Of a stretch of 64,000 nucleotides of DNA, positions 35,543 through 44,798 are shown one piece after another. A program made the translations under genes and the position numbers. The notes under the pieces are model-generated. The model saw nothing but the letters and a program-made list of their open reading frames with translations. It was not told the DNA's origin and ran no database searches. The stretch's first letter is position 1, and each line of letters starts with the position of its first letter. Source of the DNA: Streptomyces sp. NBC_01439 (GTDB lineage: Bacteria > Actinomycetota > Actinomycetes > Streptomycetales > Streptomycetaceae); NCBI RefSeq assembly GCF_036227605.1, contig NZ_CP109487.1, positions 4,717,501-4,781,500 on the forward strand. Direction: 5' to 3'.

Positions 35543-35842
35543 CTACGGCTGCAGGTGGCTGAAGCCCACCTCGAAGCGTTCGACCGAAACGATCCGCTGG
35601 CCCTCCCGCTGCGCGGTCTGCTCGCGGATCCGGGCGGCCTGCTCCTCGCTGTCCAACATGGTCCGTTCGTCGTCCCACAAGGTCAGCGACTTGGCCACGC
35701 CCGTGGCCCGGTCGACGAGGTAGTAGGCGCCCCGGAATCCGGGAACGTCCTGGACCTGCCTGACAATCGCCTCCGAATTCGCGGTCACGTCTCCCTCCGC
35801 GGGGACCGGTGATCCCTGGTAGGTGCTCAGCCTCGCGAACAT
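35543..35842 (-). CDS. ABM-like small protein (ferredoxin-like fold)
   Basis: 99 residues. Sequence such as MFARLSTYQGSP, VQDVPGFRGAYYLVDRATG, SLTLWDDERTMLDSEEQAAR and FEVGFSHLQP has the layout of dimeric antibiotic-biosynthesis-monooxygenase (ABM/Dabb) domains. It starts the leftward pair with the FAD-linked oxidase, 44 bases apart, so the two may act on one substrate. Confidence 0.82.
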   Translation of the reverse strand: MFARLSTYQGSPVPAEGDVTANSEAIVRQVQDVPGFRGAYYLVDRATGVAKSLTLWDDERTMLDSEEQAARIREQTAQREGQRIVSVERFEVGFSHLQP

Positions 35843-35965
35843 CTGCGGCAGTCCTTCCTCGCAGGGCCGCCGGTCGGGGAACAGGCGGCTCCACGACCAG
35901 GGTGCTCCGGCGCGCCGGAGCCCGCATGCCGGAGCGGCGCGACAATGGTGGGGACGGACGCGCGT

Positions 35966-36039
35966 GCCGTTGCGCTGCCGTCGCCGTAGCCGTTGCTGTC
36001 GCCATGGCCGTAGGCGTAGCCGTAGCCGGAGCCGTTGCG
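35966..36039. repeat. Imperfect GCCGTA/GCCGTT hexamer repeats
   Basis: About twelve copies of GCCGTN, partly broken, fill this stretch just before the PP2C gene start. In frame it would read Ala-Val repeats, but the family start lies after it, so it is more likely a 5' untranslated or slippage-prone region. Confidence 0.6.
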
Positions 36040-36063
36040 AGGGCCGAGAGGCGGGACGTCGAG

Positions 36064-36804
36064 GTGCCGTACATAGCTGTGACCGCCCTGAGTCACGTGG
36101 GGCTGGTGCGCGAGCACAACGAGGACAGCCTCGTCATCGGACCGTGGACCCTGTGCGGGACCGTGACCCAGAATCCGCAGACCCTGGTCTTCCCCTTCGG
36201 CAGGCCGCTCGTCGTCGCGGTCGCCGACGGCCTCGGCGGCCAGCCGGCCGGCGAGATCGCCAGCGAGCTGGTGGTGCGCCAGCTCTCCTCGCTCGGGCCC
36301 ACGCTGGACGGCCCGGAAGCCGTCGGTGACGCGCTGAGCATCTGCAACCGCGCCATGTACTCGGCGACCGAGGGCCGGCCGGAGCTGGCCACCATGGGGA
36401 CCACGGTCGCGGGCGCCCTCGTCCTGGCGGATTCGCTGCTCATGTTCAACGTCGGCGACAGCAAGGTCTTCCACGCGGCGCAGGACGGGCTGCGCCAGAT
36501 CAGCGTGGACGACAGCCCGCCGCCGACCCCCGGGTACCGCACCACCTCCGCGGTCACCCAGGTCCTCGGCGGCACCCGCGGGTACAACGAGATCACCCCC
36601 CACATCGAGGCCTTCTCGGTGGCCGAGGGCGACCGCTACTTGGTGTGCAGCGACGGGCTGACCGACCCGGTGCCGACCGAGGAGATCGAGGGGCTGCTGC
36701 GGGTGCACGACGACGGCCGGGCCGCGTTCGAGCTGTGGCGGGCCGCCATCGACGCCGGCGGCCCCGACAACATCACGCTCGCGCTGCTGCGCATCGGCGC
36801 ATAG
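36064..36804 (+). CDS. PP2C-family Ser/Thr protein phosphatase
   Basis: 246 residues from GTG 36064. Metal-binding motifs of PP2C: LVREHNEDSLVIGP (NED), VAVADGLGGQPAGEIAS (ADGLGG), TMGTTVAGALVLADSL, FNVGDSKVF (GDS) and the C-terminal VCSDGLTD and GGPDNITLALL. All four acidic metal ligands are present. Such phosphatases in Streptomyces oppose Hanks-type kinases or act on unknown phosphoproteins. A longer frame upstream consists of the GCCGTN repeats and is not used. Confidence 0.92.
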   Translation: MPYIAVTALSHVGLVREHNEDSLVIGPWTLCGTVTQNPQTLVFPFGRPLVVAVADGLGGQPAGEIASELVVRQLSSLGPTLDGPEAVGDALSICNRAMYSATEGRPELATMGTTVAGALVLADSLLMFNVGDSKVFHAAQDGLRQISVDDSPPPTPGYRTTSAVTQVLGGTRGYNEITPHIEAFSVAEGDRYLVCSDGLTDPVPTEEIEGLLRVHDDGRAAFELWRAAIDAGGPDNITLALLRIGA

Positions 36805-36867
36805 CCGAGCAGGCGCGCAGCCGCGCAGGCGCTGTCAGTGCGTCTGAGGCCGCCGCACCGGTGCGCA

Positions 36868-37233
36868 TCACGGGGTCGCCACGCTCTTGGTGTAGGCCTC
36901 GCCCAGGTCCCGTACGTCCACGGAGGCGTGGACCTCCAGGCCGGTGGCCTTCGCCGTGTGGCGTTCCACCAGCTCCAGCACCGCTCGGGTCAGGCGCGAC
37001 TTGGTCTGCGCCGTGCGGCCCCGGGCGATGGCCATCTCGACGTGCACGACCACCGCCCGGCCGTCGGTGCCCTCCCCGACGACGGACTCCTCCAGCCGGT
37101 GGAAGCGCGTCTTGCAGTTGCCGATCGCCGTGTCGAGGATTTCGGCCACCAGCGCGTGCAGTTCGAGCGCGAACGCCCGGCGGTCGAAGGCACCGGTCAA
37201 CGAGTCCGAATAATCGACGCCTGCGTGGGGCAC
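36868..37233 (-). CDS. CHMI-like tautomerase (5-carboxymethyl-2-hydroxymuconate isomerase family)
   Basis: 121 residues from GTG 37233. It begins MPHAGVDYSDSLTGAFDRRA, so Pro would be the N-terminal catalytic base after Met removal, as in the tautomerase superfamily. Further family marks are NCKTRFHRLEESVVGEG and VHVEMAIARGRT. Authentic CHMI acts in homoprotocatechuate breakdown; no other gene of that pathway is nearby, so the real substrate is open. Confidence 0.82.
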   Translation of the reverse strand: MPHAGVDYSDSLTGAFDRRAFALELHALVAEILDTAIGNCKTRFHRLEESVVGEGTDGRAVVVHVEMAIARGRTAQTKSRLTRAVLELVERHTAKATGLEVHASVDVRDLGEAYTKSVATP

Positions 37234-37686
37234 GGGGCGCTCCCTGCTCTACGGATGCGGGGCGCCGGGCCCCGGTCCCGCGCCGGTCGGCGGGTACGTG
37301 AGTGAAGGTAACCGAGCCGGCCCCACCAGGGGCGAGTACCGGACATCGCCCTCGGGGCGGCACCACGGCAACGGGCGGGAAGGGGCCACGAAAAACGTTC
37401 CGCCATTTATATGATTTTCCGTTTCACATTTCCGCCACTCGGGTGCAGAATTACGAGTGGGGCACGCCGAAATTTCCCTGGCCGCCGACACCCGCTGTGC
37501 TAACGTGACGTCCGTTGCAGTTGTGGTTCCCAAAAACTTACAAGTGCTCTCACCAGATTTTCGGTGGGCGCACTTTTCATTTCCGGTGCATGCAGTGAAA
37601 TCTACTCGTTCCGGTCGGGCCAATCATCACGGCGACACCGGGCCCGCACAGTGCGGGTCCGGGCACTGCCCCAAAGGAGAATTCAT
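37234..37686. other. 453-base A/T-richer intergenic region before the cold-shock gene
   Basis: From about 37388 to 37620 the A+T content is clearly higher than around it (for example CATTTATATGATTTTCCG at 37404-37421). No believable coding frame is present on either strand. Cold-shock genes usually have long leaders, so promoter and structured 5' leader of the rightward csp gene are the likely contents. Confidence 0.5.
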
Positions 37687-37890
37687 ATGGCATCTGGCAC
37701 CGTGAAGTGGTTCAACGCGGAAAAGGGCTTCGGCTTCATCGAGCAGGAGGGCGGCGGCGCCGACGTCTTCGCCCACTACTCGAACATCGCCTCTTCCGGC
37801 TTCCGTGAGCTTCAGGAAGGCCAGAAGGTTACCTTCGACGTCACGCAGGGCCAGAAGGGCCCGCAGGCCGAGAACATCGTTCCCGCCTGA
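37687..37890 (+). CDS. Cold-shock protein, CspA type
   Basis: 67 residues, a single cold-shock domain. RNP1 (KGFGFIEQ) and RNP2 (VFAHYSNI) are intact, and the start [17 protein letters not shown] is that of the Streptomyces SC7.0-like proteins. It binds single-stranded RNA and DNA as a chaperone. AAAGGAG lies 7 bases upstream of ATG 37687. A strong terminator follows. Confidence 0.98.
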   Translation: MASGTVKWFNAEKGFGFIEQEGGGADVFAHYSNIASSGFRELQEGQKVTFDVTQGQKGPQAENIVPA

Positions 37891-37945
37891 CGCCCGACGC
37901 CTGACGTTCGAGGTCCACGCCGGCGCCCGCGTCGGCGCGCTGACG

Positions 37946-37983
37946 CGGCCGAGGCCCGCACCCTGGGGTGCGGGCCTCGGCCG
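37946..37983 (+). terminator. Terminator of the cold-shock gene
   Basis: A perfect 17-base stem (37946-37962 with 37967-37983) with loop CTGG lies 56 bases after the stop codon. Confidence 0.85.
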
Positions 37984-38066
37984 TCCGTTCCTCCCCGAGC
38001 GCCCCGAACAGGCCACTCCTCGGAAGCCCGGCCGGTGGGCGAGCGCGCTTGCTAGAGTCCGTGCCC

Positions 38067-38438
38067 ATGTCGATCCCTGACGACCTGCTCCTCGATCTCG
38101 CCGCCATGGTCGAGTCGGAGCAGACCAATCAGATGTCCCTGACCGTCGTGGTCCACGGCGCCGTCATCACCGGCCGTCTCGCCCCCGAGAGCGTCTGGCG
38201 CCAGCGGGTGGCCGAGGTCCTGCGGGACTCCGACCAGCTGGGCCCGTTCGCCGAGGTCTTCAGCTCTCCCGGACGCGGCGACAGACAGCGGGCCGAAGCA
38301 CCCTCACACCTTCATTTCCACGTGGCGCGCATCCTCCAGGGCACCTTGGGCATCCCCGAGACCGGCGGAATGTACCGGATCGCGGTCAAGGACGTCAGCG
38401 CCTGGACCGTCGGGGACTTCAGCTACTCCGACAAATAG
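38067..38438 (+). CDS. Conserved small protein, possibly GvpU-like
   Basis: 123 residues. The segment MSLTVVVHGAVITGRLAPES resembles the beta-rich core of gas-vesicle accessory protein GvpU (VVGGxxISGxL), and the C-terminus RIAVKDVSAWTVGDFSYSD fits the same fold. No gas-vesicle genes are near, and similar proteins are common in Streptomyces without known function. ATG 38067 is preferred over upstream frame extension. Moderate confidence as a gene, low for the family. Confidence 0.78.
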   Translation: MSIPDDLLLDLAAMVESEQTNQMSLTVVVHGAVITGRLAPESVWRQRVAEVLRDSDQLGPFAEVFSSPGRGDRQRAEAPSHLHFHVARILQGTLGIPETGGMYRIAVKDVSAWTVGDFSYSDK

Positions 38439-38562
38439 CCCACCCTCCGCCCGGGCACCACGGAGGACGGCCGTCCGCAATTCACCCGCGGGGGCCGTCC
38501 TCGATGACCCGAGCCGGACGATGGAATGGCAACGCCGCCGAACGGCCCCGCACAATGTCGCC

Positions 38563-41500
38563 ATGCGGATCTCGATGCTGGGGCCCCTGGACGTACGGGG
38601 CGAGGACGGAAGCGGCGTCGGAGTCGGGGGGACCCGCCTGCGGGCACTGCTGATCCTGCTGGCGCTCGAACCGGGGCGGGTGGTCGCCTCCGAGCTCCTG
38701 GTCGACGGGATCTGGCACGACGCTCCACCGGCCGGCGCCACCAACGCCCTTCAGGCACTGGTGTCCCGGCTGCGCCGGGCCCTGCCCGGCGCAGCGGTGG
38801 AAGCGCACCCGGCCGGATACCGCCTGGTCGTCGAACCCGACGCGGTGGACGTGGTCCGCTTCGAACGGCTGGCCTCGGCAGGTCGCGGGGCACTGGCCCG
38901 GGACCCCGCCGCCGCGGCGCGGCTGCTCCGCGAGGCCCTGGAGCTGTGGCGCGGCCCGGCCCTGCTGGACGTCGCGGCCTCCGCGCCCTTCCGGGCCCCG
39001 GTCACCCGGCTGTCGGAGCTGCGGATGGCCGCCCTGGAGGACCGAATCGAAGCGGACCTACGGGCGGGACGCGGCCGGGAGCTGACCGGCGAGCTGACGG
39101 CCCTGGTCGCCGAACACCCCTTGCGGGAAGGGCTCGTCGGGGCGCTGATGCGGGCCCTCGTCGCGGCCGGACGGCCGGCCGAGGCGCTCACCGCCTACGG
39201 GAACGCGCGCGAGGTCCTCGCCGAAGAGCTCGGGGCGGACCCCTCCCCCGAACTGTCCGCCCTGCACACCGCCGTACTGCGCGGACAGGTCGAGGTCCCC
39301 GCGGGGCCGCCGCCCGCGCCCGCCGGAGCGCCACCGCCGTCGCCGTCGCCGTCGCCGTCGCCACCGACCAACCTACGGGCCGGACTGGCCAGTTTCGTGG
39401 GCCGGGACGAGGACCTCGGCCACATCGACTCCCTCATCAGCCGGTTCCGGCTCACCACGCTCATCGGACCCGGCGGTGCCGGAAAGACCCGGCTGGCCGT
39501 CCAGAGCGCCCGCCCCCTGCTCGCCCGATTCCCCGACGGCGTCTGGCTGGTGGAACTCGGACCGTTGGGCGCGGAGGCCGACGTAGCGCCCGCCGTCCTG
39601 AACGCGCTGGGCCTGCGGGACCAGGCGCCCGCAGCGGGTGACCCGCTGGACCGGCTCGCCGCGGCCCTGCGCACCCGTACCGCGCTGCTGGTCCTCGACA
39701 ACTGCGAGCACCTGGTCGAAGCGGCCGCCCGCACCGCTGACCGGCTGCTCGGCGCGTGCCCCGGGCTGCGCATCCTCGCGACCAGCCGGGAGCCGCTCGG
39801 TCTCACCGGCGAGGCGCTGTGGCCGGTGCGGCCGCTGCCCCTCCCGCCCCGGGACGCCGACGCGGCGCACGCCCTGTCGTACGCGGCGGTGCAGCTACTG
39901 AACGACCGTGCGGCGGCGGCCCGTTCCGACTTCGCCGTCACCGAGGCGAACGCCCCGGCCGTGACCCGGATCTGCCGGGCCCTCGACGGAATGCCGCTGG
40001 CCGTCGAACTGGCGGCGGCCCGACTGCGCACGATGAGCGCCGAGCAGCTCGCGGCCCGGCTCGACGACCGCTTCCGACTGCTGACGGGCGGCGCGCGGAC
40101 GGCTCCGCGCCAGCACCGGACCCTGCGCGCGGTGGTCGACTGGAGCTGGGAACTGCTGACGGATGCCGAGCGGGTACTGCTGCGCAGGCTCGCCGCCTTC
40201 CCCGGCGGCGCCACGGTGGAGACGGCCGAGGAGGTCTGCGCGGGCGGCCCGGTCGAGGCGTACGACGTGCTCGACCTGATCACCTCGCTGACCGACAAGT
40301 CCCTGCTGGTGACGGCGGGCGACGGGCGCTACCGGATGCTGGAGACGATCCGTGCGTACGGGCTGGAACGACTCGAAGAAGCCGGTGAGCGGGAAGTGCT
40401 CCGCCGCGCGCACGCCGCCCACTTCACCGGGCTGGCCCGGACCGCGGACCCGTACCTGCGGCGGGCGGAGCAGCTGGAGTGGCTCGGGCGGCTGACCGAG
40501 GAGCACGACAACCTGGCCGCGGCGCTGCGCGGCGCGATCGCGGCGGGCGACGCGCGGGCGGCCGTACGGATGGTGGCGGCGGCCGGCTGGTACTGGTGGC
40601 TCGGCGGGCACAAGGCGGAGGGCGCCGAACTGGCGGCGCGGGCACTCGCGTTGCCCGTCCCGGACGCGGCGGACGAAGCAGACGCGGCCGACGGGGACGC
40701 CGGGGCGGACGGGGACGACGCGGCCCGCGCCGTGGCCTGCGCACTGGCGGTGCTCTTCGCCACGGCCGGACTCGGTGACGACCGGCGGACCGGGGAACTG
40801 CTCCGCCAGGGGATGCTGCTCGCCGCACGCAGCGGGAGCCGGCATCCGGTGGTCCGCTTCCTGGAGCCGCTGGAACGGCTGCTGCGCGGTGCGGAGGGGG
40901 GCGAATCGGCCGTGCCGGACGCGTGGGCGGGGCTGCTGACCGACGAGGACCCCTGGGTCCGCGCGCAGGCCCGGCTGGAGGGTGCCAAGACCCTGCTCGG
41001 GGCCGGCGGCCCACCCGCACGGGCGCGGGCCTCGATCGAGGCGGCCCTGGCCGGGTTCCGCGGGCTCGGGGAGCGCTGGGGGACCTCCTTCGCGCTGACG
41101 CTGCTGGCCGACCTGGTGGCCCGGCTCGGCGACCACCGCGCGGCGATCGGCCACTACGAGGAGGCCGTGGCGGTGATCGGCGAGCTGGGTGTCGTCGAGG
41201 ACCGGCTGTACGCCTGGGTCAGGCAGGCGCAGCTGCGCGGGCTGGCCGGGGACCCGGCGGGCAGCGCGGCGGTGATGGCCCGGGCGGAGCGGGACGCGGT
41301 GGCGGCCGGCTGGCCCGAGGCGCTGGCCATGATGGCGCACGGCAAGGCGGACCTGGCGCGTTGGAACGGCGAGCCGGCGTCGGCCCGGGCCGAACTGGCG
41401 CGGGCCAGGGAGGCGGTGCGCGAGGTCGCCGTGCACCCGGTGTTCGAGGTGGTGGTGCTCGACTCCCTCGCGTACCTGGACGCGGCGGACGGCGAGTTGG

Positions 41501-41823
41501 CCGCCGCCCGAGCCCACCGCGCCGAAGCGCTGGAGCTGGCCGTGGCCTGCGGTCACGCGCCGACGCTCGCCCAGGTGCTGGTGGGCGTCGCGGACCAGGC
41601 GGTCCGGCTGGACCGGCCGCGGGAGGCGGCCCGGCTGCTGGCCGCGGCCCTCGCCGTGCGCGGCGGGCCGGACCACTCGCGCCCCGACGCGGCCCGGGTG
41701 GAGGGTGCGGCGCGCGCCGCGCTGGGTGACGCGTTCGAGGAGTACGCGCGGTACGAGGACGCCGGCGACGCGCCGCGGCCGGCGGCCGCGGGGGACCTCG
41801 CGCGGGTCACCCTGAACGGTTGA
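38563..41823 (+). CDS. Large AfsR/SARP-type transcriptional regulator with NB-ARC and TPR domains
   Basis: 1086 residues. Residues 1-95 form the OmpR-like winged helix (MRISMLGPLDVRGEDG, LRALLILLALEPGRVV). Residues about 96-245 are the bacterial transcriptional activation domain (VDVVRFERLASAGRGALARD, ELTALVAEHPLREGLVGALM). After a Pro/Ser linker with PSPSPSP repeats, an NB-ARC type ATPase follows: Walker A GPGGAGKTR (about 305), Walker B ALLVLDNCEHLV (about 378), ATSREPLGLTGE. The last 400 residues are Ala-rich helical TPR-like repeats. AfsR-type proteins regulate secondary metabolism, often after phosphorylation; the target here is unknown and no biosynthetic cluster is attached. The start is ATG 38563. 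Confidence 0.93.
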   Translation: MRISMLGPLDVRGEDGSGVGVGGTRLRALLILLALEPGRVVASELLVDGIWHDAPPAGATNALQALVSRLRRALPGAAVEAHPAGYRLVVEPDAVDVVRFERLASAGRGALARDPAAAARLLREALELWRGPALLDVAASAPFRAPVTRLSELRMAALEDRIEADLRAGRGRELTGELTALVAEHPLREGLVGALMRALVAAGRPAEALTAYGNAREVLAEELGADPSPELSALHTAVLRGQVEVPAGPPPAPAGAPPPSPSPSPSPPTNLRAGLASFVGRDEDLGHIDSLISRFRLTTLIGPGGAGKTRLAVQSARPLLARFPDGVWLVELGPLGAEADVAPAVLNALGLRDQAPAAGDPLDRLAAALRTRTALLVLDNCEHLVEAAARTADRLLGACPGLRILATSREPLGLTGEALWPVRPLPLPPRDADAAHALSYAAVQLLNDRAAAARSDFAVTEANAPAVTRICRALDGMPLAVELAAARLRTMSAEQLAARLDDRFRLLTGGARTAPRQHRTLRAVVDWSWELLTDAERVLLRRLAAFPGGATVETAEEVCAGGPVEAYDVLDLITSLTDKSLLVTAGDGRYRMLETIRAYGLERLEEAGEREVLRRAHAAHFTGLARTADPYLRRAEQLEWLGRLTEEHDNLAAALRGAIAAGDARAAVRMVAAAGWYWWLGGHKAEGAELAARALALPVPDAADEADAADGDAGADGDDAARAVACALAVLFATAGLGDDRRTGELLRQGMLLAARSGSRHPVVRFLEPLERLLRGAEGGESAVPDAWAGLLTDEDPWVRAQARLEGAKTLLGAGGPPARARASIEAALAGFRGLGERWGTSFALTLLADLVARLGDHRAAIGHYEEAVAVIGELGVVEDRLYAWVRQAQLRGLAGDPAGSAAVMARAERDAVAAGWPEALAMMAHGKADLARWNGEPASARAELARAREAVREVAVHPVFEVVVLDSLAYLDAADGELAAARAHRAEALELAVACGHAPTLAQVLVGVADQAVRLDRPREAARLLAAALAVRGGPDHSRPDAARVEGAARAALGDAFEEYARYEDAGDAPRPAAAGDLARVTLNG

Positions 41824-41906
41824 GCTCCCGCGGACGCAGGCGGCTCGGTTAGCTGCGGCTCCGGATTCCCCGGCGGGAATTCACACACACATTCGCCCAT
41901 TGCAAA

Positions 41907-41945
41907 AACGATCGTTGTGTCAGTGACCGTACTACGCTTGCACGC
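41907..41945 (+). promoter_or_regulatory. Promoter with palindrome and leaderless start
   Basis: AACGATCGTT (41907-41916) is a perfect palindrome. TACGCT at 41933-41938 fits a -10 box, with the ATG of the GNAT gene 7 bases later, so transcription would start at or next to the start codon. There is no ribosome binding site, which agrees with a leaderless message. Confidence 0.45.
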
Positions 41946-42563
41946 ATGCCGACGGAGAGCGTGGAAGTACGGCGCGGGCTGCCCGAGGGGGCCGCCGCGC
42001 GCGTCGCCGAGCTGTACTGGGAGGCCTTCGGGGGAAAGCTGGGCCTCGCACTCGGCCCCGCGGAGGCTGGACGGAGGTTCATCGCCGGGCACCTGCACGC
42101 GGACCGGGCGGTGACCGCGCTGTCCGGCGGCGACGGCCAGGGGGGCGGCCGGGTGATCGGCGTGGCGGGCTACCAGCTGGCCGGGCGCGGCCTGGTCGGT
42201 GGCGACGCGGCCGCGGTCATGGCCCAGTACGGGCGGGTCCGGGGCCTGTACCGGGTGGTCCTGCTGGCGCTGCTGGAACGCACCCCGGCCCGCGGCGAGC
42301 TGGTCATGGACGGCATCGCCGTGGACCGTGCCGAGCGGAGCCGGGGCATCGGCGGGCTGCTGCTGCGGGAGATCGAGGCGATCGCCGTGGAGCAGCGGTG
42401 CCGGCGGATCCGGCTGGACGTGGTCGCGGAGAACCCGCGGGCGCGGACGCTCTACGAGAAGCACGGGTTCCGGGCGGTACGGGTGCAGCGCACGCCCTGG
42501 CTGCGGGACGTACTGGGATTCGGGGGCGTGACGACGATGCACAAGGAGGTGGCGGCGCGATGA
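41946..42563 (+). CDS. GNAT-family N-acetyltransferase
   Basis: 205 residues. Acetyl-CoA site: LVMDGIAVDRAERSRGIGGLLLREIEAIA with the RxxGxG/A loop RSRGIG, then RIRLDVVAENPRARTLYEKHGF, the usual end of the fold. Substrate unknown. The stop overlaps the ATG of a PaaX-type gene, so both are co-translated. Confidence 0.92.
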   Translation: MPTESVEVRRGLPEGAAARVAELYWEAFGGKLGLALGPAEAGRRFIAGHLHADRAVTALSGGDGQGGGRVIGVAGYQLAGRGLVGGDAAAVMAQYGRVRGLYRVVLLALLERTPARGELVMDGIAVDRAERSRGIGGLLLREIEAIAVEQRCRRIRLDVVAENPRARTLYEKHGFRAVRVQRTPWLRDVLGFGGVTTMHKEVAAR

Positions 42564-43384
42564 GCGGGATCCCCACGCGGATGGTGGTGCACGCCCTGGT
42601 CCGGGAGGACGGGACGGTTGCGGGCGAGGAGCTGTACGAGGTCGCAGCCCTGCTCGGGATGACCGACCAGCAGGTGCGGCTGTGCGTGAAGCGGCTGGTC
42701 ACCGAGGGCCGGTTCACGCTCGAGGGCCGCGGCCGGCGGGCCGTGCTGCGCCTGGCGGGAGCGGAGCCGGGGGCCGGGCTGCCGCTCGTACCGGAGGTGG
42801 AGTTCGTCCGGCACGCCTACCGGCAGGACCGGGGTCTGGAGCCGTGGGACGGACTCTGGCACGCCTTCGCCTTCGCCGTACCGGAATCCGCGCGGGCCGC
42901 CCGGGACTCCCTGCGGGACGCACTGACCGGGCTGGGGGCGGCGCCGGTCCAGGGCGGCCTGTACGTCACGCCGAATGCGATCGGGCCGTACGTACGGGCG
43001 CACGCGGCGGAGCTGGGCCTCGCGGAAGCGCTGACCTGCCTGAGCACGCGGGACCTGGCGGTGGGCGGCACCTCGGACCCGCGGGCCCTGGCGGAGCGGC
43101 TGTGGCCGCTGCCGGAGATAGCGGCGCGGTACGGGGAGCTCCGCGCGCTCGCGGAGCAGCCGGCCCTGCCCGGCCGGCCCGCCGGGCTGGCGCACGCCGT
43201 GACGCTGGCCGCCGCCTTCTCCGCCGCGATGCTCCCCGATCCGCTGCTCCCCCCGGAGCTGCTGCCGCAGCCGTGGCTGGGGACGACGGCCCGGGCGGCG
43301 GCGGCGGAGGCCTGGGCTGCGCTGGGGGCCGCCGCCGCCACCGGACCCCGATTGTTCCGCCTGTACGGCGAGGCCCTGACCTGA
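42560..43384 (+). CDS. PaaX-family transcriptional regulator
   Basis: 274 residues. The N-terminal winged helix (ELYEVAALLGMTDQQVRLCVKRLVTEGRF) is followed by GRGRRAVLRL. The central PaaX-type domain (about 90-180) has WDGLWHAFAFAVPESARAARDSL and APVQGGLYVTPNAIGPYV. A C-terminal helical domain completes it. PaaX regulators respond to acyl-CoA thioesters in the best known case; here the coupling to an acetyltransferase gene suggests a related small-molecule signal. ATG 42560 overlaps the GNAT stop. Confidence 0.9.
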   Translation: MSGIPTRMVVHALVREDGTVAGEELYEVAALLGMTDQQVRLCVKRLVTEGRFTLEGRGRRAVLRLAGAEPGAGLPLVPEVEFVRHAYRQDRGLEPWDGLWHAFAFAVPESARAARDSLRDALTGLGAAPVQGGLYVTPNAIGPYVRAHAAELGLAEALTCLSTRDLAVGGTSDPRALAERLWPLPEIAARYGELRALAEQPALPGRPAGLAHAVTLAAAFSAAMLPDPLLPPELLPQPWLGTTARAAAAEAWAALGAAAATGPRLFRLYGEALT

Positions 43385-43448
43385 CCCGGCGCGGACGCCC
43401 GGGACCGACCCCCGCCCCGTCCACATCATGGACAACTACGCTCGTTTC

Positions 43449-44798
43449 ATGAACGCAGAAGCCGACGCCCTCGCCGCCGTGAAAGACGCTGACCGGAAGC
43501 ACGTCTTCCACTCCTGGTCGGCGCAGGAGCTCATCGATCCGCTCGCCGTGGCCGGCGCCGAGGGTTCGTACTTCTGGGACTACCAGGGCAACCGCTTCCT
43601 CGACTTCTCCAGCGCCCTCGTCTACACGAACATCGGCTACCAGCACCCGAAGGTCACCGCGGCCGTCCAGGAACAGGCGGCCAAGCTGTGCACGGTCGCG
43701 CCCGGCTTCGCCGTCGACGTGCGTTCCGAGGCGGCCCGGCTGATCGCCGAGCGCACCCCGGGCGACCTCGACAAGATCTTCTTCACCAATGCCGGCGCCG
43801 AGGCCGTGGAGAACGCCGTCCGCATGGCCCGGCTGCACACCGGTCGGCCCAAGTTGCTGTCCGCGTACCGCTCGTACCACGGCGCCACCTCCACCGCGAT
43901 CAACCTGACGGGCGACGCCCGGCGCTTCGGCAACGACTCCGCGACCGCCGGTGTCGTGCACTTCTGGGGGCCGTTCGCCTACCGCTCGCCCTTCTACGCG
44001 GCCACCGGGGCCGAGGAGTGCGAGCGGGCCCTGCGCCACCTCGAGGACACCATCGTCTTCGAGGGACCGCAGTCCATCGCCGCGATCATCTTGGAGACCG
44101 TCGGCGGCGCCCCGGGCGTGCTCGTGCACCCGGACGGCTACCTCGCCGGCGTGCGCGCGCTGTGCGACCGCTTCGGCATCGTCTTCGTCCTGGACGAGAT
44201 CATGGTCGGCTTCGGCCGCACCGGAAAGTGGTTCGCCTCCGAGCACTGGGATGTGACCCCCGACCTGATCTGCTTCGCCAAGGGCGTGACCAGCGGATAC
44301 CTCCCGCTCGGCGGGGTCGCCATCTCGGCCGCCATCGCCGAGACCTTCGCCCGCCGGCCCTACCCGGGCGGCCTCACGTACTCCGGGCACGTGCTGGCCT
44401 GCGCGGCCGCCGTCGCGACCATCGGCGTCATGGAGGAGGAGGGCATCGTCGAACAGTCCGCCCGGACGGGTGCGGAGCTGCTCGGCCCCGGCCTGCGCGC
44501 GCTCGCCGAGCGGCACCCCTCGGTCGGGGAGGTCCGCGGGCTCGGCACCTTCTGGGCCCTGGAACTGGTGCGGAGCAAGGAGACCCGCGAGCCGCTGGTC
44601 CCGTACAACGCCTCCGGGGCGGACAACGCCCCGATGGCCGAGTTCGGGGCCGCCTGCAAGAAGGGCGGGCTCTGGCCGCTGATCGCCGGCAACCGCATCC
44701 ACATCGCGCCGCCGTGCAACATCTCACCGCAGGACGTCGCCAAGGGGCTGGAGATCCTCGACGAAGCCCTCACTGTGGCGGATGCACACACGGCCTGA
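43449..44798 (+). CDS. Class III (PLP-dependent) aminotransferase
   Basis: 449 residues from ATG 43449; ATG 43428 would add seven. TACGCT 7 bases before ATG 43449 looks like a -10 box of a leaderless message. PLP-fold marks: FFTNAGAEAVENAVRMAR, SAYRSYHGATSTA, VFVLDEIMVGFGRTGKWFA, and the Lys in LICFAKGVTSGYLPLGG (about 283) that forms the Schiff base. C-terminal IHIAPPCNISPQDV. The subgroup acts on omega-amino acids or similar; the exact substrate is not clear. Neighbours do not define a pathway, although a damaged urate oxidase gene follows. Confidence 0.92.
   Translation: MNAEADALAAVKDADRKHVFHSWSAQELIDPLAVAGAEGSYFWDYQGNRFLDFSSALVYTNIGYQHPKVTAAVQEQAAKLCTVAPGFAVDVRSEAARLIAERTPGDLDKIFFTNAGAEAVENAVRMARLHTGRPKLLSAYRSYHGATSTAINLTGDARRFGNDSATAGVVHFWGPFAYRSPFYAATGAEECERALRHLEDTIVFEGPQSIAAIILETVGGAPGVLVHPDGYLAGVRALCDRFGIVFVLDEIMVGFGRTGKWFASEHWDVTPDLICFAKGVTSGYLPLGGVAISAAIAETFARRPYPGGLTYSGHVLACAAAVATIGVMEEEGIVEQSARTGAELLGPGLRALAERHPSVGEVRGLGTFWALELVRSKETREPLVPYNASGADNAPMAEFGAACKKGGLWPLIAGNRIHIAPPCNISPQDVAKGLEILDEALTVADAHTA

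Noticed and set aside
35809..36063. N-terminal extension of the PP2C phosphatase with Ala-Val repeats
   Set aside because: The repeats are encoded by simple GCCGTN hexamers and no PP2C homologue is expected to have this leader; GTG 36064 directly precedes the conserved domain.
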